This document shows, one piece after another, positions 37,346-49,600 of a DNA stretch of 64,000 nucleotides. The notes under the pieces were generated by a model. It was not told where the DNA came from, searched no databases, and was given only the letters and a program-made list of their open reading frames with translations. The stretch covers positions 911,825-975,824 of the forward strand of contig JAYKAV010002673.1 in the NCBI GenBank assembly GCA_035582835.1, read 5' to 3'. This DNA is from Phoebastria nigripes (lineage: Eukaryota; Chordata; Aves; Procellariiformes; Diomedeidae). The position numbers were made by a program, and so were the translations under genes. Position 1 is the first letter of the stretch. Each line of letters opens with the position of its first letter.

Positions 37346-37361
37346 CCCCCCCCCCCCCCCC
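37346..37361. repeat. C16 homopolymer
   Basis: Uninterrupted run of sixteen C on the plus strand. Length is likely uncertain because such runs are hard to sequence. Confidence 0.9.
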
Positions 37362-40300
37362 AATCCCATCAAGATGTTTACATGCAGAGTCCTTTGCTGC
37401 CTCGTCTAGGCTGGACAAGAAGTAGAAGCACTTAATTAATATACATGAGATAATATTAGTCTCTACAACAAAACAAAGATATGATGACAGCCTGTACCGG
37501 CATCCTTGTGTAAATGTAATCAATGGGGAGCAGTAGCAATAACCCACATATCTTTGGCATGTACTAGCAATCAGGTTTCAAACTCTACAAATGCATATTC
37601 TACTCCCTAGTTTGAGCTAAAACATTTACACCTTCATAGCTATTACCTGCCTGAACAAAGTATATTATGCTGGCATACACTAAAATCGCACCTTCATTTT
37701 GTAGATCTAATATTAATATACAAAACCCAGAAAGACCTGTGATTTTCTTCATCCCAACTATTCATGAATATGAGTCAAGCTCCCAAAATCACGGGATTCC
37801 TTTAAATATCATCAGTTCTAAAGATAAGATATTCTGGGCTCTTTTTCCCACCCTTCTAGTTTTTGAGCACTAGAATTTGTATTTCCAGACTCTTCTTCAG
37901 TCAGGAGAAGGAGAAATGAACTGTTACTTTTTATGAACACTGAGATGCATAATTGCATCACTTTAAGGAACTGTGGCTATTTAGCAGGAGTTTCAGGAGA
38001 CGTTTAGGATCTGATTTCAAAGGATGTTGAATTTAAAAGCCTGAGAGGTTGGTTAACAGAAATAAATTGCAGCTGGATTATTAAACTTCTGGACACTAAC
38101 TACCTCTGAAAACTCTATGCATTCTGCAGAACAGCAACCTAATGATGGTTGGTTTTGTAAATTAATATATATTCCTAACCTGTTATCTTTCAAATTAACC
38201 TTAACTGTGCTTTGATTTAAATACATTTGTTAAGGTGCATTTTGAAANAACATATGACCACATCAGCATTTATTGGATTGTACAGGGGTTATAAATGATT
38301 GATTGTCCTGCTTTAATCAACACTCACTCTCTTTCTGTAAGGAGACTGTGGCATAAAGCTAGAACAGATATTAGAGAGATAAGGAAGGAATTTAATATAA
38401 ACTGTAGTCACAGGATGTGGTAAGGAATATGGCTGCCCCAAAATAAAGTCCACATCTGTTCAGGTAATAGTGGCAGAGGGAGAGGGGGGGAGAAGAATTC
38501 AGGAGTGCTTCCCTAGTTACTTTAATGGGAAACTCTGGATCTGTTTTTGTTATTAATTCAGGAAGTGCCGATATATGAGGAGCTGTGTCAGAACTTTAAA
38601 CAAGAGAGAGTGAACTCTGATTTTTGTAGTGATATTTGAATTTTCACAGCAGTGAGCAAGCAATCTTCCAAACACCTTGGGAGCAGGACAGAGTGGAATT
38701 TCAACAGATTAAACATTGTGTATGACAGCTATGAATGCTGACAATGGAGTATTTTCATATATCAGAAATGATGATGAAGAACAAAAGGGCTTACCCAATG
38801 CAAGAAATATTACTTTTTTGGAATTTGCAAATTGTATGCTGCTATGGACTTACATTATCTCTCTAGTAGTGACATTCTGGGATTTTTTTTTTTTTTTTCA
38901 TTATTATTATTGATCAGCACTGACTTGAATCTTCACTGAAATCCAAAGGACTTTTACTATTGATTTTAGTATTAGTCCTGTTGTATCGAAAGCATGTGCT
39001 ACTGAGTATTACACTCTCCTAAGATACCTTGTGTGATTTTCATTAGATTGGAAGGTCCATTCATTTACTGACATGAGTAAAGTATTTTCTATGAATTGCT
39101 ATTGCTTTCTTCAAAATATAGATAAGAACATATAAACAGCCGTAATGAATCAGACTAAAGATGATCTAATTTTTCCTGTTTATATGAGCGATAATAACAG
39201 CTGTATAGGAAAAAGTGTATGAACAGGGAATGAATAGCAATGTACTTTTTCACCTCCATCAGGGATTTCCTGAGCTTTATAGTTAATAGCCCTGAGTAGG
39301 TTCTTCTTCCATGAATTTGTTTGATCTATTTTTGAATTCATGTAAACTATTAGCATCCACAACAAACTATCTAATTATATTAATTTCACTTGTTAGTTTT
39401 GGGGCTGAGTCTGACTTTAACTGCTAGCAGAACTGTATTAACTTGCTCTTATCTGCAGAAAGCATCCCAGATGACACAGGGAATTTGGTCTCAGGAGCAC
39501 ATATTAAACAGAAACATATTCAACGTTAATATTGCAATAATATACGCTGTCTTCCAAAGAACTTAGCGATATCATAGACATCTGTGCTCAATCAAGTCAG
39601 ACGTCTGAGCTATGAACTGTTCAAATACGAAGATTCAAAGGCCTCAGAGTTATGACACCAATGCATGGAATTTCATGGATGACTTGCTTATATACATTTT
39701 CATTCTCTGAGTGACAGTAAAACAAATAAAGAAGAAAGGTGCAGATTTCCAGAACAGATTTGCCTGGAAACAACACTGTAACCTCTTTATTAAAAAGATG
39801 AGGCAGTGTTTGGACTGATTTAAGACCCATAGTAAAGCAAGTTGCAAAAGCAATTAAGTAAGATCTACAATACTGCACTTGACTTTATGGGCATATAAAT
39901 CTCAAAGATGGAAATGTCATTTCAACAGAGCTATTTACCAGAGATAAAATATGCCTATTGCGTGCACAGCCTTTGATCTGACTTTGTGGTTCCTCAGGAT
40001 TCAAATTCAAGAGATGTTGTCTTTCTGATGATTGGCACTGAAGGGTGAAAGGAATGGAAGACTCAAGTGTTTATTATTGCTGAAAAAACAGACCAAACTT
40101 CTTTAACTGGAGTATGTCCAAGAAAATTTAATGGTCAAAGATCCAGGCAAAATAAGAATATAAGAAATAGATGAGACTCTTTTGGCTATAGGAAGAGCGG
40201 ACTACAAAATGCATCTTTTTTATTAGTATTTTTGCTGCAGATTGGGTAATTACCCAAGTGAGTTTCAATATTAAATATTGAGATATTCCACTCAAAGTAT

Positions 40301-43165
40301 TCCATTTACAGCTGATTAGAGACTCAAATTCTGTGCTGCTGAAAGTTTGAAGTATAAACCAAGAATCAAAATTGTGCAATTTTTTAAGGAAATTAAATTT
40401 TAAAAAAAAGTTTGGAAAATTGTTCTGGTTCCTTTCTCTTTACACGAGAAAACCAGCAAGTAGCCAGCTGTTTCACTGCTGAAGCAGTGTGCTAGAGTCA
40501 GGGCACTGTGTGGGGCAGCCCNGTGGTATCAGAGGCAGCCTGAGGAGTTTCACAGAGCCAGGAACCAGGTGCCTGACAAACCTGGGAGCCATGGTTTAAA
40601 CTAGGAGACTTTTGGAGCAATCCCTGAAGAAATACAAGGCTGCAAAGTTTCGCTGGAGAATTCCTTATCACTTCTAGCATTTGTTTTCATCGTAACCATA
40701 CTTATGTAACATATAGATGTTGGTTGCACAGTGGAGGATGGTTTGAAGTTTGGTGTCACTTACAAATGACATAACGTGCAGCTGCAAAGACACATGTAGA
40801 AGGAGATTTTTGGAGTATTTAGCAGCTAAACAGAGGCAAATAGTCACAGATTTTCAGCAGCTCATTGAAACATTCAGATTTGAAATCAAGGTACCAAGCT
40901 TAATCAAATGCTTTTGAAAGCCTCACTAGGGACAGAACCACAGCTTTAAAGACCTGAATGACTCTAAAAGTGTCATTTCTACTNCTAGGGAAGGACCAAA
41001 AAGGAAAGGTACAAGCTCAGGTGTGAGACTGGTGTAAGGGAAAGTGCCTTGGANTGGCCGGGTCAGGGATAGGTGAGGTCAAGCCCTGAAATTCATGCCA
41101 GCTATGGAGGGTCCTGAGTGTGTTCCCTGTTGACATAATCTCCCCAAATAGTGAATCTGAAGCCATGAAAGGCTCAGGGGCTGCTGTGCCCTTCAAGNTC
41201 TCTTATGGACATACAAAAATGTTTCCTCCATTAAGTGATGGATCCACAGGCTTTTGCACATCTTCCCTCCTCAGTGAAGTACTAAACCATGAACTACTTA
41301 CTAAACTACTGAAGATGGTGGAGTACATTGATTCTTCATAGATTAATTCATTTCTTTTCCAGACTTACATCATGATCAATCAAAATCTACTGACTCCTCC
41401 CCTCCAAAAAATCTGTTCCTTCCATCAAACTAGTTAAATTGCTGGGGTATATGCAGACTGCAATATATATTTATATGAGGGCTAACAGCCAGATCTGAGC
41501 ATACAGCCTGTGTGGTTAAGTCATGGGTCAGTAAGCCCCATGGCAGCCTGAACAAGTATGTGAATTTATCCAGTAGTGTGCAGTATGAGGACCTTAAATA
41601 GGTAAAAAAACTGGACCACATGGACAAATCTTACTGTGTTTCTTCTTTTACTTTTTTTTTTAAACAAATGATTCAATTATCTTGTTTCCTTCAACATATA
41701 TTTATTTGCATTTTATGTAGTTATTTGGAGATAAAAATAGTCTGTTACAGAACACCTTATTCTTAACACTCAGATGGAGAAGCCAGGAATCCCATGCATC
41801 TCTACTGAGGGTTTCTGCTATAAATCATTACAAAAGTTTGTTTGGCTTATGACTTCCAAGTCAAAGAACCACTGAAATTTTCAATGATCAACTATGGACT
41901 TTTGATCCCACCCTTTGCAGTAGAACAACAGTGAATGTAACTGTCTCCATCCCGTACATACCCCTGTATTGCATCAGCTTTCCAGATTTGGGAATTTAAC
42001 TGTGTTTAAGAAGCTCACCTGATGTTTAATACCAAAACTTAGTCAACACTTCCTCTATAAAAATCTTGCCTCTTCTCTTTTTTCAAAACAAAAAAATAAA
42101 CCCCATATATTTTATATTAAACATTTTAAAGCACTTACCTTTTGTCTGTAATCACAACTTTCCAATGAAAATCAAATGGGAAAACCCGCTGCACTGTTTA
42201 GATATGACAGTAACAACATAATTAGATTCTTTCTCAAGCAGAGAATGAAAGGTCAGAGATTGCAACATTAGCAAATTCTTGTTTTAAATAATTCGTGGTC
42301 TTTCCAATCAGGCATGTTGCCAATGATACCATTTTTAGGGCATATTTATAATGTGAGTCGCAAGACAAAGAAAACTCAGCTCCCAGAGATAAACTTTGAG
42401 AAAGTTGAACAAAGTTTAAAACAAAATAGCAAATGATTAGCACATGAACAACCCTCATCCATGCCTGAATAAAACTGCAATATAATGACAGGTGTCAGTA
42501 CTGCAGTTGGTGGTATTAACGTGCTGCTACAACTGTATTTATGGCCTCAGGAAGACTGTGCAGTCTTCAAGCCCAATGGGTTTCTAGGAAGGTCTCGCAG
42601 TGCAGTTAAGCTACATACTGCTGTCTTAAGTTACATGCTCAGGTGGCTTAAAGCTCATCTTTATACAGCTGTAATGCTGCTGGCACTTAGTGCAGGGATG
42701 GTTCCCTTCGGTCCTGTGAGATTTTCCTGTGAGGTACTCGAAGTTATGCCAGATTGCTGTGAAGACAAGGAAACAAACCTGGACTGGCCCAACACAGATG
42801 CATCAGATGAATACTCTAAAATGTATCGGAATAAAGGATCTGGCCCACTCATTTCTGTTATTAAGTGATTGCATTTTTTACTATTTTAGTCCTTTCTTCT
42901 GAAATTAAATGAACTAAAGTTCAAATATATTTCCCAGTGTATGAATTAATTAAACCTGTTTTAATTCCAACTCTGAGAGACAGAAAAAAGATTCCTTTCT
43001 TAAAATGGTGGAGGACTGCAGAACATCATTAGGAGTTTTACCATGCATCTCATGAGCCGCCTAATTTTTGCTTTGAAAATTCCCACAGAGTGCAATGGAC
43101 AGGAGTAATAAGTCTCAAAAAGCTTGCCAGAAATTACCATGCTCCTTTATATATTTTTTTTAAAG

Positions 43166-43198
43166 TAATATTTGGACCAAAGTATGCAGTGCTGCTAG
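43166..43198 (+). CDS. Candidate 33-nt micro-exon of the unrecognised gene
   Basis: A short segment is preceded by CTCCTTTATATATTTTTTTTAAAG (plausible acceptor) and followed by a strong donor, CTAG|GTGAGG. Read with two leading bases it gives IFGPKYAVLL and leaves one base (G). This phase fits the next exon at 44499, where the junction codon becomes GTG (Val) and the frame stays open. The same frame is also open upstream as far as 43090, so the true acceptor could lie further left. The exon is very short and its left context is weak, so the call rests mainly on the strong donor and phase agreement. I do not recognise the peptide. Confidence 0.3.
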
Positions 43199-44498
43199 GT
43201 GAGGCAGTTGTTTCTTTAAGCTTATGGACTAGAAAGCTGCTGGGGAGTGTGTTACTCATGTCTGAGCTGGTTCTAGTTACGGGAATCCAGTGCACTGAAA
43301 TTTTGGGCATAACAGCATCTGGAGCTCACAGAGGTGCTGCTGAGGTTTGGCCAACTTACAAGAAAAAAGAGCAGATCTTTCCTTAGTAATATATAAAAGT
43401 TTTTAAGATATCCCTGCCTGAAAACCTGTCCAACCTGATGAAGAGCTGCAACTTGTACTTGATACTTCCTTAAAAGACACCGATGTTCTCATAGAACAGC
43501 AAGACCTACCTACCTGTATGGAAGGTATGTCTTCATTTTAGAGGTCCAGATCCAGTCATCTTTACCTTATGAACAGTCCCACTGAAATTACTGAAAGTTA
43601 ACTGAAGAGTAAGACAGGATCCAACTTGAGTAAAAGTATGAGAATACAGGCCCAAGCTTTAAGTACGGAGTCACAATCTGTGAATTATGGAAATTGGAGA
43701 AACATCCTTAAGAAAAATCTCAGAGACTTAAGAAGAACATAGATGTATGATAGTTCTTTATGTAACCTGCATGCCCAAATACATTTAATCAAATATTTTT
43801 CAAGTATCATAGTTATCTAAACCCATTTACTTTGTTGCTGCTGTTTTTATTTGTAGCATGTATTTTTAAAAGNTTTTGTTCCATGCTCCTGCTTTTTTTA
43901 AGTATCAGATTTACAGCCTCATTTGTTACAGATTGGGCATATCCAGACCCAATTCTTCAGTGCTGATCTTGTCAATTAATGTTATACCCGTACAGGGGGA
44001 GAAGAGAGCAAGTGCCACATGCCACTAAATGCAACAGCAGAATTTGTTTTATCTGCTGCCTATGTGTAGCGTTAGTATTAGCTAGAATGTCAATTACTGC
44101 TTTTCTGTTCTTCAAGAATGACCTATACTGGGAAAAGTACTGCTCAGTTCCTTAGACCTTCCTCTCAGTCCCTGATACTCTGGCCAAAGTGGTGTGCTAA
44201 TCCTGACAGAAGCCTGTGTCTCCATTGCCTCATACTGTGGGTGGTCATTAACAGCAGATGGTTTTTTCCAATTAGGCTAATGCTTTGTAAACACGTCTGA
44301 ATTTTATTATCTGCACAGAGCAATGAGCAGTCTATCGTTTCTCCACTAGAAATGTGATGGATTATCATCTCTATCACGCATACCAGTGAGGCATCACAGG
44401 NCAGCAGTCTCCACCCTTTGGACAGCGAAGAGTCAAACTAAATCATTGTATCTGTAGCTAAAAGTCAGATGAAAATTGTTTTGTTTTTTTCCCTACAG

Positions 44499-44562
44499 TG
44501 GAGGCTCTGAATGTAGGAAAGATTCTCATTCTGGTCCAAAATCGAGCCCCTCAAATTTGGAG
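44499..44562 (+). CDS. Internal exon, unrecognised protein (segment 1)
   Basis: A 64-nt segment preceded by a strong acceptor (TTTTGTTTTTTTCCCTACAG) and followed by GAG|GTCAGT, an acceptable donor with one off-consensus base. It starts with two bases of a split codon, encodes EALNVGKILILVQNRAPQIW, and leaves AG for the next codon. That codon is completed as AGG (Arg) by the next exon. The peptide has a hydrophobic KILILV stretch, which would suit a beta strand. I know no family with this sequence and give no function. Support comes from splice sites and from phase agreement with three further exons downstream. Confidence 0.55.
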
Positions 44563-45653
44563 GTCAGTTTTCCAGTTCAGTGAAGCTGGAAATACCAAAC
44601 ATTGCTCATCATATGCTTTACACACAAGGGCAATCCAGTGGTGCTACAGCTATACACAAAATCAAATGTATGCCTATAAATCAGCAGATGTGTGGACTCA
44701 GCATGCTATTTTATTGCTTAACAGAGTGGTTTGGAAGTTGTGATATAGATAAAGGGCTAGCAATATCTCAGAACAAGACCCACTAATTATTATTGTTAAT
44801 TCCAAGCAGTTTTGTAATTCTTCAAGCACACAAAAAAATATTAAATGAAGAATTAGTTGTTGGTGTAATTGTATTAGAAGGACTAACGTCTTTTTCAGGA
44901 ATATTTTAAAAGGTCATTTGTAGACACAATAGTCCGATTATTAGGCCTCATTACTGATGCAGCAAATAATATGACTTCCAGTGGCTTATCATGGCACAGC
45001 TGTCTTTCAGTTACTTTAAAGAAAAAGCAAGTTTAAATAAATTTTATGCCAATTTTTTTGGTCAGTTGTTCAGATAAAATGATACCATAAAAGGTTTATC
45101 ATGTTCTAGGAAAAAAAAAATGACAAGCAAATTTTCATACGATATGTCAAAATGAATTGTTACTAAATTTTGAGATTTTTAAAATAAGAGACTACTGTTA
45201 CACGGGGGCTACAAACACTGTAAAACAGTAAGTTGACTGAAGGTGAAAGGAGTGGTGTAGTAGACACTCATTAACTTGCCTTCTATGGTGAAAAAATTTT
45301 CAGCAAATAAGTTTTGAGTCTGCAGGCTCCATTTAAAACTAAAAACATCTGCTCAAGGGCTGTTGAAATGCCACTCAGAACAAATTAATTTTATCTGGAG
45401 AGAAAAATACCTATGCAGTGGTTAGGAATGGTTTTGAAAGGATAAGCTAATATAAATTTGAAAGAACTGAACTGCAAAAGGAGAGAAATATTGGAAAAGA
45501 CTATTCCACTTACTTACATTTTTTATTTCTTACGCTCACTTATTTGGCTGTGCTAACACAACACAATGCCAGTATCCAGATTTCATCATTCACAGTTCAC
45601 ACTGAAGTTCCTCCTTACCTGTAAGACTAATATTTTCCTATTTCCTTTGATAG

Positions 45654-45708
45654 GAGTTTTGAAATAATGAATCCCTTCGGATCTCTCTTTGGCATGTTTT
45701 ATCACATG
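45654..45708 (+). CDS. Internal exon, unrecognised protein (segment 2)
   Basis: A 55-nt exon with very good signals at both ends: acceptor TTTTCCTATTTCCTTTGATAG and donor ATG|GTAAGC. The first base completes the Arg codon begun in the 44499 exon. The rest encodes SFEIMNPFGSLFGMFYHM and ends on a codon boundary (phase 0). The sequence is rich in Phe and Met. It is too short for any family assignment. The intron to the previous exon is about 1.1 kb and to the next about 0.8 kb. This is the segment with the clearest splice context, and it anchors the gene model. Confidence 0.6.
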
Positions 45709-46524
45709 GTAAGCAAATTGGCAAATTGAGCAACACGAGCTTAACTGTATGTTGTTACTTATATATGCTAAGACACAGGTGTTTAAAAAAATCTTTTGGA
45801 TACGTGCCGGAAAAAAGTCCCTTAGAAGAACTGGAAGTATTTAAGATTTGTGATAGTGCTTTTGGCCAGACTATAGTCTAGTAACTGAAATGTGCCCATC
45901 TTTTGCAGAGTGAGATCTGAGGTATTTCTACAGAACCTTTTTTCTGTGCAAAAGGTCTGTATAGAGACAGTCCTGTTAGCAGAGCCTGCACTTGAGATTT
46001 GAACCTATCGTTACCAGTAATACATTCTTGCAAGTGTTGTATACTTGTAGATAAATACTCATAGATTAAGGGAGCAACAAAAATCTAACTTTCATCAGTT
46101 TGTTTGTTACAACTAATAGCTAAGAAAATCACCTGTGTTTCCAACACGAAGCCCAGAAAATGTTTAAAAGTTGTTAATTGTCATTAACAATGTATTACTG
46201 TTGTATATTTTGAGCCTATACTCCACCATTCTTGAGGATATTGAGCTTAACCAATACCACTTGTTCAGAAAGGTTGCATTTTCCAAGGAAACTTTCTTAA
46301 TTTCCTGAGTAGATGTAATTTTGCACCTCATTGTACCTTGAAAGATAACCTAGGCTGCTTTTCTTGCAAGGGCATATTGTGGTGATTTAGCTGAAGCTAA
46401 ACTTAAACAACTTAAGCAATCTATTTCAGCGGTACATTTCTGTCTAAGATATGGTTGATTTAGATTTTGTGCCAGCCTTCACAGCCTTGCCTTGGAATTT
46501 GATTTCTTTTGGTGATGTCAACAG

Positions 46525-46650
46525 AAAATCACATCTGTGGGCCAGAAAGGAGTCTTTACAAAGCTCAGCTACAAGGGAGACACATCAATCAGTCAAGCGG
46601 TGAAGCATGTCGCTGTTGGCAAATTCCAGAATAACGTTTACATTTACCTG
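46525..46650 (+). CDS. Internal exon, unrecognised protein (segment 3)
   Basis: A 126-nt segment (42 codons) in phase 0 at both ends. It begins after TTTCTTTTGGTGATGTCAACAG and encodes KITSVGQKGVFTKLSYKGDT followed by SISQAVKHVAVGKFQNNVYI and YL. The alternating polar and hydrophobic pattern is protein-like and suggests beta strands. The donor CTG|GTGTCT is weak; the frame remains open to 46743, so an alternative donor or read-through cannot be excluded. The CTG end is chosen because it matches the phase of the next exon at 53683. No family is recognised. Confidence 0.5.
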
Positions 46651-49600
46651 GTGTCTGCTGTGTTCAGTGTAACATCCTCATTCTCGCTTCCTTTTCCTGA
46701 AATGAAAAATAACACTCATCCAAAGATGAGGAGAACTAGATGAGATGGGAGGATTCTTTCCTTTTTGTGTGTCTTCGGACTCAGAAGGCAACGTAAGCAC
46801 CTGTAGAAATATCAATTTTTCCTGAAAAAAAAATTTCCTACAGAAGTGCAAGACCCAAAATGTTTTTAAAGACTAAATTTTTATTCTATTTAGATATAAC
46901 CCATTAGGGCAACAGATTTGTATTTCTAGTTTCTCATGACCTTTAGTCCTTGTGTATGCCTGACAGCATTTCAGCTTGATGCATGGTGCTCTCATGGATC
47001 ATTAGCATCTAAGTCTGAAAGTACTTACTTAGTCCAGGAAAACACTCATTGAGTCCATAGCAATGAAAATTGCTCACATTCACAAACACAAAGGTATCAA
47101 GCACCTCTTAAAACTCACTAGGGTGCTTGCTTTCAGTTCTCCAAATTGAAGTTATTCAAGAACTCCATTTTCCTTCTCATTTCAAGCCTAATGGGTTTAT
47201 GAGCCTTCTGGTGAGCCACTGTTGCTCATCATGGGATGATACAGTCAAGCCGGATCACAGAAGATAATGAAGCAGCNGAGACACAGGTACAACATTGCTA
47301 AATAAAGATGCTCTGGGGTTTTTTAGTTCTCAGTCTAAAAACAGGAACCTCTTGATTTTCAAAGTATTTGGTTTTTCAATAAAAGACAACAAACTTCAGC
47401 AAGGAGGGAAAGTGAATTTTACTTTTTTATGATCTCATTCACCTTTTGATTCTGTTCCTTCCCAAACTCCACCATGCCCCTTTCCTGTTCCATCCCAGCA
47501 TGTCTTTCCAACCTAGAATTAAGACATTTTCTGCCCCATTCCCTACCATTTTCTCATGTCAAGTACTTCAATCCCACAGACTGCAGCTCTTTAATAAGAG
47601 AAGCTGTCCTTTGACTTGTCATCACTTTCTTCGCTGACGCTACACCTACTTTCCCAATTCAACACCTTCCTCTTTCCTGCCACTTGCAAGGTTCAGAAAC
47701 CCCCTTCTCCCATAGATTACAAATCTGTTTTAACTTGATCCCAACTGCTCACCCCTAAATTCTTGACACCCCCNCCCCAAGTTGAAATCCTTGCCTTACA
47801 ACAACTGCTCCCATTTCAGTGTGCAGTTTGTGTGCTTTTCAGGGCTCTGTTCAAACAGTCCTGTTTGTTTAGCTGCAGCCAAGCCTGCATTTCTTCTGCA
47901 GCACTGCCTCTGCCTGCAGTCTGTGCTCGGTAAAGAGCAGATATACAAAGCATATTAAGCATCTATAAAGCGTTTGCTCTGACCAATAGAGAGGTGGGGA
48001 GGACAGAGTTTGTAAGGTGACACAAGGAGTGTTGTGTGGGAGTGGAGGTTGGCCATGTATGCATTGGTATGAGTGCAAGCATATAAACACATAAAAGTAA
48101 AGTGAGGAGACAAGCAAAATCTGATCAGGGGGTTAATCATTTACCTCTCTTGTAAGATTTAGCAAACCAAATGGAGCACCCAATTTTCCTAAGAATTTCT
48201 TCTCTCCACTTTGCTTGGGCCCATACTTCTCTGGCTGTGAGTATGGACTGTTGGCAAAAGACCCCTGGTTGAGCAGCCAGGGTGATGGTACCCAGACACA
48301 GCCCTGCCCCGCTGTGCAGGTGCTCCAACTATGTGTGTGGAGCAAGCCAGATGCAAGACACTTTGGATATGCTGCTCAACACCTTGCAGGTGATCTGTAC
48401 ATTTCCTACAATTCTTGTCCTGTCCAAATATGCTGAACTGACTGCACACTTGCAGTTCAATTTGCATGGGCCAGTCTTGCCAGAGCTGCTGCGTAATACA
48501 GTTTAACTGCATGTGCTCAGCAAACGTGTCCAAAAAGTGTCTGGATTTTCTTCTCCAGGCAGGTAGCAAACATACATAACAGTCCTTGTAGCTGATGGGG
48601 TTAGACCTAAACCCTTCACTCATTTCCCGGTAGGTGTAGGGAGCACCAGTACCTTACAAGGGATCAGGCGGTGGTCAGACTACTCAGGAGAGGGAACAAG
48701 AGAGCTGTTAGCGCAGTCCATTTAGCAGTTTGTTCAATATGTGTGTTTCCATACACCCCCAAATCTGACCTAAGTTCTTGTTCCACCAAGATCTTGAGAA
48801 AGTCACTATGAATCATCCAGTTAGATGAAGTCATTAGCGAGCATCCAAAAAGGAAGAGAGATGGAGTTCTTTGTGCATTACCTCAGCTATGGCTCCCAGC
48901 CCTGGGTGGGGGAAACCACTTCTGCAAGGGAGCTGGGACACGTGTAAGGGTCTACTGGAGGGTCCTCACCACAGCTGCTCGTAGCTCATCCCTCAGGTAA
49001 CCCCTGGGATCCCCACCGTATGATGCAGACATGTTCCTAATATCCCCTGTCCCTTTGAGGTAGGTCAAACAGCACATGCTTCATTTTGGCACTTTCCAGT
49101 GGATTTCACAGCCTGGATCCCTCACTGAGCCAGCTAAGGCTCAGAGTTTCTGGATGCCTCAAACTGAAAAGCTCTCAGACTCTACGATGTGCTATACGTG
49201 CTGTTGATCGATTTAGAAATAGGAACATACACACAGGTGGTGCAACAGCTTGTGTTATAAAAAGAGCTCATTATGTGCAAAATATTTGATCTATGCAATT
49301 CACTAAAACACACTACTATTTTGAGTTCTCTCATCGCTGGCTTATCAGTGCAGCAGACTAGAGTCACAGGAGGAAATTATAATAAACACCTACAAATCTG
49401 TAAAACAAAGCAAAACAAAAAACCAACGCAAAATGTATCATATACAAAGATTTCTGGCAGCTCTTGAGAGTTGAGTGAAATAGCCTGATCCAATGAAAGA
49501 CTCAAATATTGGATTCTGACCTTATACAAATTTCAGACATATAAGCCCAAGATTATACTTCTAAAAAATCACACTCAATTGCTCATCCAGGCTAGAGATA

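Larger units (their letters stand above)
35346..43165. other. AT-rich stretch, possibly intronic
   Basis: It lies upstream of the exons at 43-55 kb and may be intron, but I cannot place an earlier exon firmly. Low-complexity tracts are present: a (GTTTTT)n-like run at 36618-36675, C16 at 37346-37361, and a T-run with ATT repeats at 38882-38915. Isolated N bases occur (35288, 35450, 36139, 37112, 38247, 40522, 40984, 41054, 41199). Weak exon-like segments are described under findings. Confidence 0.5.

Noticed and set aside
42485..42868. 127-codon open frame upstream of the gene
   Set aside because: It was tested as an upstream exon. The internal AG and GT sites give no phase-compatible link to 43166 or 44499, and the translation is not convincing.
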